From Ficedula albicollis (lineage: Eukaryota > Chordata > Aves > Passeriformes > Muscicapidae), in NCBI RefSeq assembly GCF_000247815.1, contig NC_021678.1, forward strand, positions 5,495,026 through 5,559,025: DNA of 64,000 nucleotides, in the 5' to 3' direction. Both the position numbers and the translations under genes were made by a program. Shown here piece by piece: positions 34,823 through 45,520 of the stretch (within the stretch, counting starts at the first letter, position 1; each line of letters starts with the position of its first letter). Below the pieces are notes generated by a model. That model was not told where the DNA came from. It worked only from the letters and a program-made list of their open reading frames with translations, and made no database searches.

Positions 34823-35096
34823 GGGCGGCGGGGGCTGCGGGCACATGGGCGAGGGGCGCTCGCCGGTGCACCCGGCCCGGCCCGGCCCGGCCCGGCGCGT
34901 CCCGGCCCCAGCGCGCGGGGTAAACACGGCGACCGCTTCCGCCCTGCCCGCGAGAGCCGGACGCCGCCTCGCGAGACTACGGGACCGCGTCGCCGGGGCA
35001 ACGGGCGCCGGCGCGCCTCGCGCCCTGACGGCAGAAAGGCGTGTCTGTGAGGAGGTCGGGCATAGGGAAGGGTTTGTTCATCGTTCCCGTAGGGAT

Positions 35097-35277
35097 GTGC
35101 CAGTCAGCGAGGCTGCAGATAAAGGAAAACATCACGTGTGCCAGTCAGAGAGGCTGCAGATAAAGGAAAACACCACCTTCTTTGCTTCTTGGAGTAGTTA
35201 AGCCCATGTGCCAGTCAGCGAGGCTGCAGATAAAGGAAAACATCACCTTCTTTGCTTCTTGGAGTAGTTAAGCCCTA
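35097..35277. repeat. Three-copy tandem repeat upstream of the NRBF2 promoter
   Basis: Copies start at 35097 (41 bp, short), 35138 (70 bp) and 35208 (about 70 bp). All contain GTGCCAGTCAG.GAGGCTGCA followed by GATAAAGGAAAACA. The long copies add CTTCTTTGCTTCTTGGAGTA. Each copy carries one AGATAA, at 35117, 35158 and 35228. They differ at only a few positions. Confidence 0.93.
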
Positions 35278-35317
35278 AAATGGTGAAGAAAAAAAAAGAG
35301 GAGAGAAGGAAGTCTTG

Positions 35318-35720
35318 GAATCATAGGGCATGTTGAGTTGGAAGGGACCCATCGGGATCATCGAATCCAGTTCCTGGCCCTGTACAGGACACCCTGAGAA
35401 TCACACCATGCGCCCAAGAGCGTTGACAAATGCTCCTTGAGCTCTGTCAAGCTTGGGGCTGTGAGCACTCCCCTGGGGAGCCTGTTCCAGTGCCCGACCA
35501 CGCTCTGGGGAAGAACCTTTTCCGACATCCAACCTAAACCTCCCCTAATTAACCTCCTTCCGTTTTCTCAAGTCCTGTCAGTGGTCACGAGAGTGCAGAG
35601 ATTAATGCCTGCTCCTCTGTTTCCTCTCATAAGGATGTTGCAGACTGCAATTAGGGCTCCCCTCAGTCTCCTTCAGGCTAAACAAACCAAGTGACCTCAG
35701 CTGCTCTTTGGGCATTGATG
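35318..35720 (-). mobile_element. CR1 LINE, 3' part, antisense
   Basis: Starts near AATCATAGGGCATGTTGAGT and GGAAGGGACCCATCGGGATC, continues through GAGCACTCCCCTGGGGAGCC and CCAACCTAAACCTCCCCTAA, and ends near CCTTCAGGCTAAACAAACCA. It is the best preserved CR1 copy here, about 400 bp, and lies just upstream of the NRBF2 promoter. Confidence 0.93.
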
Positions 35721-37029
35721 CTTATGATCTGCATTTAAAGTATTTCAGCGCTAATGGTTGTTCCGTAAGGATGATTAGTCTTACAGAGAGATTTTTAATC
35801 CAAGTTTGTGGCCATGTATGCATGTTTATCTCAACTTTAGTATAGCTTTTGACTATCTTCTGTAACATAACTGTATAGGAAGTGATGAAGTATGATCTAG
35901 ATAAACAGACGCAGAGATAGACTGAAAGCTGGCTGAGCTGCCAGGCTCAGAGGGCTTGCTTTCCTTATGACCAGTGCCAGAATTCCACTGGTGTCCAGTG
36001 ACTAGTGACATACCCCAAGATACGATACTGGGTCCGATATTATCAGTATTACTTAATGTCTTGTGCCATCCTCCTGTGCAGAAGACATTGAGCAATACTG
36101 ATGATGAGCCTGCTGGGGCTTTGATGAGGGGAAGAATGGGGTGTCAGTGGGGAAAAGTTCCCCCAGCATGGCCCATAGAGGTTCTTAGTGCAACGCTAGT
36201 TAAGTAAGTGCCTTTTGCCATGCAGCATGGAGAAGACGTAAAGAAACACATGAAAATATGAATGTCCAGTCAAAAGCTTGCCTTGGAATAGGTGACATGG
36301 CTCTCAAAGAGTAACAAAGAGTTGTGTTCAAGTTGCATTATATTCTGTGCAGTATCAAGACAACATTTTGAGGTCTTTAATAAATGTCAGGAGGATATAA
36401 TTCAAAATAATGGCTGTAAGCCAATAGAAGGCTGAAACCAGCATGTAAAATTTGTGTATAGTTGTACACGGATGTCAGAAGCTAGCTTTTAATACTCTAA
36501 ATCTGAAACCTCTAGAGCTCTGCACCCAGTCACTGCCACACAGAAGCTTAAAAACTAGCATGAAGACCAGCACTGAGTGAGTTTAATTGAAAGACTTTAG
36601 AAAGAGAACTATCTTGCTCACTTTTGGCTATATTCTTGCTGTTTTTCTCTGGCTTCAAGTTACTGTGATAGCTATTTCTTCCAGAGGGAGCTCATTGATG
36701 AGTATAGAGCAAAAATTCGAGGGTAATAAAAAAGACCATGCTACTAAACGCTTCTATCCCATGGGACTTCAAAAAAAACACTTTAAAAGTTCTAGGTAGA
36801 GGCTTAAGGGACAGACACCAAGGGCTGTGATGAGGGGTGAGTGGGTTTCCTTTGGGGAAAAGTTCCTCAGAAGACTCATGAAGCAGTAGAAGTGCAAGCC
36901 TCCTCATGGCTTTTCATTGTGGCATTGGAGTGCATGGAAACAGGTGACAATGGCACTGGTACTATTATTGCCATGTCACCATGTGTGTTCTAACATCACA
37001 GTAGTGTCAATTCTCCCACTTAACAAGTG
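35721..37029. other. Flanking DNA with degraded CR1 ORF2
   Basis: Outside the RT remnant at 35950-36130 I recognise little. Two stretches (near 36120-36180 and 36825-36890) share a GATGAGGGG and GGGGAAAAGTTCC pattern and may be further degraded CR1 or another old repeat. Confidence 0.45.
35950..36130 (+). mobile_element. CR1 ORF2 reverse-transcriptase remnant
   Basis: The frame from 35974 reads PVTSDIPQDTILGPILSVLL, which aligns with the PVTSGVPQGS.LGP.LF segment of CR1 reverse transcriptase (family knowledge). Downstream LSNTDDE corresponds to the LSKFADD catalytic box with its FAD part degraded and the intervening part deleted. It is non-functional. Confidence 0.75.
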
Positions 37030-37277
37030 ATAGAATATGAGGAAATGGCCTCAAGTTGCACCCAGGGAGGTTTAGATTTGATATTAGGAAAAATTTGTTC
37101 ACTGAAAGGGATGTCAGGCATTTGGTACAAACTGCTCAGGGCAGTGATGGAACATCAGTCCCTGGAAGTAATAAAAAAATTTGTAGATGTGGTAACTTGG
37201 GGTTTAGTGATGGACCTGGCTGTTTTAGGGTAATGCTTGGACTTGACCTTTTCCAGCCTCGATGATTCTGTGATTAA
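37030..37277 (+). mobile_element. CR1 LINE 3' end, sense
   Basis: Contains GGCCTCAAGTTGCACCCAGG, then GAGGTTTAGATTTGATATTA and a tail reading GCTTGGACTTGACCTTTTCC and ending GATGATTCTGTGATT. It has the same orientation as the RT remnant about 1 kb upstream and may be the 3' end of one interrupted element. Confidence 0.88.
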
Positions 37278-38750
37278 TTTTTCAAAATACACTGTCTTGA
37301 GAGGGACCAGTGAAGCACCACTGAACATGGTAAGAGTTGTGGTCCACACAACTTTGTGCTTTGTGAAGACCAGAGAACGATTGTGTGTAGCTTTGTCAGG
37401 TGGAACAAAGGGTGGCACGAGTTCATATAATAGTCTGAAAGGGGAAAGAAGGCAAGAAAAAAAAAGGGAGAGAGAAAAGAAGGTAGGGTTGAAGCTGAGA
37501 CATCCAGAAGATAAGAAGTGAAATAGCTAATTAGCAGCAAATAGGGAAAATCCAGAGTTCCCTTTGTGCCCTGGTTGAGGGAGAAAGGGTAGTTGGCACT
37601 TCACGGTCAGCACTTACACTCAGACATGAAGTGATTGGATTGAATTGTTTCATTGCACTGAACCACTGTGTTTCCCTTCCTTTTAGCTCATGAGCACACA
37701 CACATGAAAAAGCAATATTTAGCTGTTATCTGTAGGAGTATCGTACCCATTTTGACCATCCCACTTGGTCACTGTACCTCTTCAAAGTGACAAGCCCTTC
37801 TCTAATCCTTAGCCCTCTGCAGCCTGGTCTTTTCCTCTCTCTTCTGGTAGTGCTACAAAAAAAAAAAAAAAAAATTTGCCAAAGGTCTTTACATTTGAGC
37901 ATAAGGCTTGGTTGCTCAGTTGCTAATGAAGTTATACTGAATTAAATGTGTCACAATTTACTGATTTTCTTGCATCTAAACATCAGATTTAACACTTAGC
38001 TAGCTGATTATCTTTTTCCATACTGCATTAATCCAGAGACAGATGTTGATGATCTTGTTAAATACTGTATAGAATGAGATTTTCAATGCCCTGGAAATTA
38101 AATTGCATACTGTCAAGCTGTTATTTCTAGCCCCTTGACTAACTTCTTTTTCATCTTTTGTGATGGAACTGGAAATTTTAATTAATTTATTTATTCAAAC
38201 TGTATTCCTGATCTATTTGTGTATAATCTTTAGTTTTGCATAAAATATTTGACTTGTGACAGGTAATTGCATAGCTGGTTTTTGCTGTGTGCTTATCAGC
38301 TATCTGTAAGTCATAACAATTTGCTGAAACAGATCATTAGGTCAAACACTTCTGTAGAAATCAAGCAAACTAGTTCTTAGAAATGCTTTCCATTACTCCT
38401 GCTGCTACCTGAGGAAAGACAATTTAATTTATTGCGTTTTTAGACAGTCAGTGTTCATTTCAAGTCACATTATCTTCACTGGAAAAAGGAGAAAGATGCT
38501 AGGCAAATTTACCACTTGTGGAATGTGAGCTAAAGGATTAAGGGATCTGTATCAGCAGAAGGTTTTAGAGGCTGTGTTTTTGAGTCAAGCCAGTGTGTGG
38601 ATAAGTAGTACTTTTTGTCTTTAGAAAACTGAAAATATAATTGTTCCCTGGCCCTCCTAGAAGCATCATGTTGCAAGAAGTGGCTGCAGAAAGCAAGTAA
38701 AACAGTAACCTCATCTTTGTAAAATTAGCTTTAATGTAACTATTATTTGT
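37278..38750. other. AT-rich intergenic DNA
   Basis: Unique DNA with an 18-base poly-A at 37857-37874. I see no gene or transposon. Confidence 0.55.
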
Positions 38751-38796
38751 ATGTAATGTAATGTAATGTAATGTAATGTAATGTAATGTAATGTAA
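38751..38796. repeat. (TAATG)n microsatellite
   Basis: About nine perfect five-base units (ATGTA/TAATG), ending at ATGTAAGGATG. Confidence 0.95.
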
Positions 38797-38934
38797 GGAT
38801 GTTATTGCTACTTTAAAAAATCTATATTTATATGGAAGTTTTTCTTTACTTAGAGAATAGTCTTGGGGTACTTTGTGGATTTTTGTCCAAAATCCCAAGA
38901 TCCTGGAGTGCCGAATGTCACATATTCATTCCAA

Positions 38935-39330
38935 ATTGCATACCAACCTCAGCTGCACTGGACTGAAAATGGCTACTGTTTTCTGCCACAGCCTACAGAG
39001 TTGATCCAAAAGATAAAAAGTTGCCCTGCAAAAAAAAAAACCTCAACAAAAAAAAAACACCAAAACAAACAAAAAAACCACAAACAAACAAACAAACAAA
39101 CAAACAAACAAACAAACAAACAAACAAACAAACAAACGATTGCATACCAACCTCAGCTGCGCTGGACTGAAAATGGCTGCTGTTTTCTGCCAGAGCCTAC
39201 AGAGTTGATCCAAAAGATAAAAAGTTGCCCTGCAAAAAAAAACCCTCAACCCAAAGAAACCCCAAAACAAACAAAAAAACCCCAAACAAACAAACAAACA
39301 AACAAACAAACAAACAAACAAACAAACAAA
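38935..39330. repeat. 204-bp tandem duplication, each unit ending in a (CAAA)n array
   Basis: Unit 1 (38935-39138) and unit 2 (39139-39330) start ATTGCATACCAACCTCAGCTG, followed by GGACTGAAAATGGCT. Each runs into an A-rich linker and a long CAAA array (about 39084-39136 and 39284-39328). The 170-codon ORF across it, with its Asn-Lys-Gln-Thr repeats, is the translated microsatellite. Confidence 0.94.
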
Positions 39331-42300
39331 ACTATAGTAAATACTCTACTACATTATCTGCAAATTTATCAATGAATGCAGATTGATTATTTGTTTTCAT
39401 TATCACCCTTTCTGTGTTTTGCATGTTTTGCTCCTCCCAAGGGACTGCATGGGAATAGCATGTTGACTATAAGTATAAATTAAATGTCTAAAAGAAAAAC
39501 TATTAAAATGTAATTCTAGGCAGGATGTGCCTGTCAGCAGGAAGCTTCCTAAAATACCCTCTGTTTTAAGGATGGAATTTTAGAGTGGGAGGGAAGTGTA
39601 GAATTGCTATTTACCTGTCTGATGCTGCTTTTGACATACATGATGAGCCAGCTTCATTTGACTGTCACCTCCTTAGGAGGCAAAATTCCTCGGCCCACAC
39701 TTTCCTTAGCATTGACTACTTCTTTATTTATTCTTTGTGTCTTTGCATTTTATCTGGACTGTGCATTTTCAGTGAAGCTCCAGTTAAAGACAGGCTTCTC
39801 AGTCATGGCATTGTAGGAGGGCCCAAAGAGCCTCCCACACAGTGCCTTCCTCAAAGAGAGATAGGGATGTCTGTTTCTTTGAAGAAGCACTTTTGAAACA
39901 AAAAGGGATTCCCCTATGCCTCTGACAATTTTTTTCCCACCACACATGTACAGAGCCATCAAACTGATGGGCCTCCTTTCATTTGTCAGATTTTTCAGAA
40001 TAATCAGATTTTAGGATTTCCCCCTAGGAAATGCTGCATGTGCTGTGTCTCTTTGGGTTACCTCTGGGGAATGCCTGAGAGGAGTTGTGGGCAAGACAGT
40101 GGGTGAAGGAGGGTTTTGACAACCAGGCTGAAAGAACCTCATTCAGAGGGCTGGGAGGTTCAGGACAGTGAAATCTTGGAGAAGGTGTAAACTAAATCAA
40201 AGTCTTTTCCACTTGCCTTTATCCCTTTTGTGTCTATTTGGATTTTGCCTTCTCAAGGTTCTCAGTGACTTTTTCCTTTATAATTATATGTGGCCAAAAG
40301 AGCAAGTCATTACAATGAGCAGAAAACTTTTAATTACAATGCCTTGGCATGAGAATTTTGTCTCTGAAAGAACTTAAGCACAGCTTAGAAATCAGCAACC
40401 ACAGTTGGCACTTTTCTTAGCTACCAGAGCAACTGACAGGATTTGAAATTAGTCAGATTTGCAGGGAGGAAAAATTGGTGAGTTTAAAAACAAGAACACA
40501 GCAAGACCATGTCTGAATAAATTTCCAGTTGTCTGTACATAGACCATTTATTGAGAAAGATAAGAAAAACTAAATTTTCATAATCCTGATTACATGCAGA
40601 GGATTGACCCAGATGCATGATTTTAGCTGTATTTATTATATTTAAACACAATTAATGCCTTCACATGTGTTTACTGAAATGAGGATCCAAAACCACCTAA
40701 ATCCCTCTTAAATATTCCTATTTAAAAAAGAAACTATTGGATTCATGCATATTAAGAAGTAATGTATATGGCTGTGGTGCTCTAGAATTAATTAGGCCTC
40801 TACTTTTAGAATCAAGAAGATATTTTCTCATTGCTTACAGAATAAAATAGTTAAATCCTCTGCTTAGATCTGAAAGTAGTTTTGCCCACAGCAATCAAAC
40901 TAATATTTTCTTTATAGCTCATTCTCTCTGTAAGCCTTATGCTGATTTCATTAGACTTTAGATCAGGTTCCAAGTAACTAATTATATTTATAGCGTGATT
41001 TCTTGCTCAGAATAACTAATTTAGTTAAAGGAGATGGTGGGAATGGTAAAAGGTTAAGTGGTATTCCTTTGCATTACCTTCTCCAGGTGCAAAATACCAG
41101 GAAAACTATTTGTCTTTGTGTTTATAAGCCCTCAGTATTAAGCTGAGCAGCAACCTTCCCGTTTTCAGTATTTTGTGAGAGCATTGTGATAAGTAGTTGA
41201 TATGCTGACTTTTTCTTTTATATTGAGCAGGGCTGATATATTTGTGGCATCAAAAATGGGGTCAAAAAGAACTGGCCATCTGAAAGTGATGACAAGTAAA
41301 AATGTGAGGATTTCCATGTTTTTCATGTATGCTTCATTGCCCCAAGCCTCTTCCTAACATTTCTTAATAGATTTTCTCTCATACAGCTCTATTGTAAAGC
41401 CACCACCATCCCTTTCATCACTTTCCCACCCTTGCCACAAATCTTTTCTCACCTACATCCCGCAGGCCTGCCGCTATTTCCTCAACCCAGACCTGCTGCT
41501 CCACTCATGCTCATCTTTGAAAGGGCCTGTGCTGCATCTGTGCTTCTGTTACTGCCTTCCTAAATGCTGCCACAGGCTTCTCTCAGCTGGCCCTATCCAC
41601 CATCTTAGAGCCACAGGCTTCTCTCAGCTGGCCCTGTCCACCATCTTAGAAGACCCTTTCAGCTTTGGTTTCTGGGATTTAAAAAGCTTGGACAAAAGTA
41701 GGTTTGTTTAGCAGCTGCACTTTGCAAAAGGGTATGAAGGTTTCATTCTTGCATCACTAGCACTGATTCTGTTTCTCTAAACTGCTCTTTTATCCTAACT
41801 CCACAGCTGTGTTTTCTCTGGACAGTACATTATTGCTTTATTTGCCCTTAGAAATTGATGCATTTTCAACATACAGTGAACATCACATATCCAGAGCGCT
41901 CAGTCAAAAAATGTCTGGATTCTTTTGTTTTTGCGTTCTGAGACTGTAATGCAAAGAAATAGGCCCATTTCAAGTTCACTTTCTGACAAGAGGTCTGGTA
42001 TTTGACACAAATCTGTAGACTACAAAGCTCTATTGGGTCATTAAATGCTGGATCTTGTTAACATTCTAGTGGAAGCCTGAAGAATTTTGAAGGTCTGAGC
42101 CATAACATCATACTCTGATCTAAAGTTTACTGAGAACCTTAAGTTACCTTTTTTTTTTTTTTTTCTGGTATGGTTCCATTCCTGAGAAAAGCAAGAGCTG
42201 CAAGACTGGCTTATATATACTCATTCAATTAATCAAGTGAGAGTGAATCAAACCTTTCCAGATAATTTTGTTTGAAGTGTCTGCACTCTTCTCTGTATCG

Positions 42301-43727
42301 CATGAGGTGCCAACACCAGTGGGAGTTTGCCTGAGGTAAGAGCTGTGGGTTTGGATGTATTCTTCCATTTTTATTAGGCCTTACACTCAGGAATTTTGTG
42401 CTTTTAATCTTGTAACTGTACAAAACTTATCTGGGTATAGAGGAAAATAACTTTAGTGAATTGCTTTAATTATTCTCATATCTGTTCGCGTTAGGTTTTA
42501 TAAGCTAGTCACACTTAAAAACTTCCAAACCCACTTTTAGAGCAAGAAGGTGTTTAACTAAAATTCTTGTGGCATGCATCTAACCAGTAATAAACCAGTA
42601 GCTCAGCTGAGCTACCAAGATACCTCAGTACTGTGTGCTTCTTCCCATTTGGTCCTTAATTTCATTCAAGCATTTTAATTTCCTTTTCTGCCTTTATTAT
42701 CTGTATGCTTTGCTTTGAAATCTTTTATATGGAATGACTTTTAGCAAAAAGCAAATTGTCAAAAAAAAATCCAGCTAATTATGTTAAATATTTATTGCTC
42801 TTAATATTCAGGGTATCACTGCAGAATTGAGTAGTATTTATTTGCAGTGCAGTAGCACTGAGATTTGCCATGCTGGTAAGCATAATACAAGGCAATATTA
42901 CACTTCCTGTAATCTTTCAAAACAAGAAAAGGGATTGAAAGTGAGACCAGGACATGAAGAAGCAAACAGTATTTTGGAAAGGTCTTGTGGCATGTACTAT
43001 GCAATGCACTCATTTGAATACAACTTTTATGCAGTGAATACAATTAATTATGCAGTTAAGCAGGACTTGTATGCTACTTCACATAATCAAAATTAGATCC
43101 AGTAACATCTGATATCTTGGCATAAGAGTCTACCAAAAAGATGGTAATATGATAACTGTGTCCCTTTTATTTTTATAGATGAGGTACAAACAGAAAGAGA
43201 CCTGTTTAGTCTGTACCATGGGACTGTAATTCTACACAAGAATAGTAATAGATTATTACACTGGAAGTTTTGACTTAGCACGTCAGACTATCTATTTCTA
43301 GGAGCTCTAAATTCTTTGGAATAAGTTTTTCAGGACAGGTTAATACTTGAAATGTTTTGTTGCAGTCTTTTAGCTATTCCCTCCAGAACCGGTTTTTAGG
43401 ATTCATCTTTTAGCTTCTAAAGGGTCATCTAACTCTCATGAGTTGGAGTTTTACTCTGAATAAATAACTTTGTTATAAAGAGTAATGCTCAAAATCATAA
43501 GTTGGATCTTTCAGTTATGGGAGTGGGGAGATGGACATTCAAAGCAGACATAGGACAACAAAGGCAGATCCCATCTGAAATTTTACTAGAATGGGAAATG
43601 TAAGCAAATGAATACAATTAGGTCTCTCACAGCTTCAAACACAGCAATGAAAAGACAGCTCAGTGTTTTATTTCCTGTCTGTCAGTTAAAAGTGCAATAT
43701 AGAATTATGGCCAAATACTAGTACCGA
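39331..43727. other. Intergenic DNA, partly very AT-rich
   Basis: No gene was recognised. It contains a 41-bp tandem duplication at 41569-41650 and a T16 run at 42149-42164. The stretch 40540-41050 has many TAATTA-like words and few short repeats, and could be a conserved regulatory element (inference only). Confidence 0.45.
41569..41650. repeat. 41-bp tandem duplication
   Basis: Units 41569-41609 and 41610-41650 begin GCCACAGGCTTCTCTCAGCT and end CCACCATCTTAGA, with one mismatch (CCTATCC against CCTGTCC). Confidence 0.95.
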
Positions 43728-43861
43728 ATTTTCATATGAACATCTTAACAACTGGCGTAAAGCTGAAAAGAAGGCTGCTGTCTGCAGCAGTAAAATTTTC
43801 ATATGAACATCTTAATAACTGGCGTAGAGCTGAAAAGAAGGCTGCTGTCTGCAGCAGTAAA
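43728..43861. repeat. 67-bp tandem duplication
   Basis: Units 43728-43794 and 43795-43861 share TTTTCATATGAACATCTTAA and GCTGCTGTCTGCAGCAGTAA, with about three mismatches. Each includes a small CTGCTG-TCTG-CAGCAG hairpin. Confidence 0.94.
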
Positions 43862-45448
43862 GGCACATTCTCTGGTGTTCCAGAGTGAAACTGTCTTGCA
43901 TTTGTAGATCTAGGCTGTGACCATGACTCCCCGTCTGTCTCTCTGCACACCTCCTGCAAAGCCACAGAAGTGTAATTTCGGTAAAAATGAACAGGCCGAG
44001 TGCGTTCCATGTGCCTGACACATTGCTGCTCAAGTCAGAGCAAGGTTTTGAATAAACTGGACTAATTCTTCCCAACTGCAGTGGGGAATAATGCTTTTTT
44101 CTCCTACATCATCTTTTGGTAAAGGCCCTTGTGCAGAGTATATGTTAATCCATGCTTTTTAAAGAGTGAGACAACTTGCAATATAAAAACCCAAAGCATT
44201 CATATCAGAATGCTATCTAGTTACAGACACTGGAATACTTTTGATGGATCTAATATTTAGCCTTTTGCTGGAAGGCAATTTTAAAAGAACCAACTAGTTA
44301 AACTTGAGATACTTCTATTTCCTCATAAGATTTACTTCTCCTCCTTAATCTGTAACTCCATACTGAATTTCTCTAGCCATCAATACAACAGTACAGCAAT
44401 ATTGCCTCATCAGTCATGATTTACTTAATGTTTTCTGAATTTAGTAATATTTGATTAAAATTTAATGTGAACATATCATATCATGCCACATATATTATTG
44501 CATCCATTAATCAGGTAACTATAATAATGAAATGTCGGAAGATTGGATGAAAAAGGAGCTGAAGTCTTTGATATATGTTTGGCATGGGTTTGTGAGTGAT
44601 TAACGAAAAGATATCCAGTCAATTGTGTAAAGCTTCATTAATATACATTTATAATAATCTATGTACTGTATCATAAGACATTTTTAACCTTAGTTAAACT
44701 TGATTTTTTAATTTACTGCATGACACTAAATATTAATAATCCTGGAAAATATATACTATTCTATTAACTCTCATAATGCCAGAATGATTCATAATGTGTC
44801 CTAATGCTTTTGTTGCAAACTATGTACTGAAAATATGGTCAGAGTTAATGGATCAGTTTTATTAAAGGTGGGACAACAAATGCTTTGTGCATGGCTCTAT
44901 AAACCTCAAATTACACAATCATATTAAAATAAATGTAAGTTGGTGTTTCCATCTACTTTTTTAATATTCAAAGCTATATATGATCTAATCTAGCAAAGCA
45001 GCTACTCCAGTTTGGTGGAGGAGATATTGATAACTGTAACACCTGAGTTCTTACTCATAAGTATTTTGTTAAACATATGAAAACATTCTAGATTAAAAAA
45101 AATAAAATCCCAACAAAAGTTGAAATCCTTAGGCTTCACCTCATGAAGCAGAATTAGGACATGTTCTTCAGGTAAGCTTTGAGAAACATATCATTGTTTT
45201 CTTGTTATTTGTGAAAAGAAACCATTAAAACAATAATCCTACAGCCTGGATCCATGTGGGAAGTTCTTTATTGTGCGGTGGATCTTGTTGGGGCTGTTTG
45301 TCATGGCAGCAGTGCACACGTGGCTCTTGAGTCATGTGTTCTTGGACTCAGGGCTGGAAACAGAACAGATTAGAACACAGGTGCTTCATTGGTATCAATG
45401 CTGAATGTTCCCAATGATTTGCAGTGCACATGTCCCTCGTTCCTCATT

Positions 45449-45520
45449 GTATACAACATGGAGCACAATTGCAGTGTGTCCCCTCGTATACAACATGGAG
45501 CACAATTGCAGTGTGTCCTA
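45449..45520. repeat. 37-bp tandem duplication
   Basis: Units start at 45449 and 45486 and share GTATACAACATGGAGCACAA followed by TTGCAGTGTGTCC. The repeated part appears identical. Confidence 0.92.

Larger units (their letters stand above)
34380..35050 (-). promoter_or_regulatory. NRBF2: NRBF2 CpG-island promoter
   Basis: A sharp GC- and CpG-rich island covers NRBF2 exon 1 and the start of intron 1. On the minus strand, upstream of the ATG, it has CGGAAG (34936-34941, ETS/GABPA-like) and CTCGCGAGA (34968-34976), a nine-base match to the TCTCGCGAGA element of TATA-less housekeeping promoters. A CCCGG repeat lies at about 34869-34898. No TATA box is seen. The start site is inferred at roughly 34.93-34.98 kb, giving a 5' UTR of 100-150 bases. 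Confidence 0.8.

Noticed and set aside
34797..35201. 134-codon plus-strand ORF over the NRBF2 promoter
   Set aside because: Antisense to exon 1 and the CpG island, ends in the duplicated GATA-like repeats, and has no recognisable domain; a divergent gene is not supported.
35097..35277. CRISPR-like spaced repeats
   Set aside because: Vertebrate DNA with direct tandem copies and no unique equal-length spacers; not a CRISPR array.
38863..39375. 170-codon ORF with Asn-Lys-Gln-Thr repeats
   Set aside because: It is the translation of duplicated unique DNA plus CAAA microsatellite arrays; no start context or domain.
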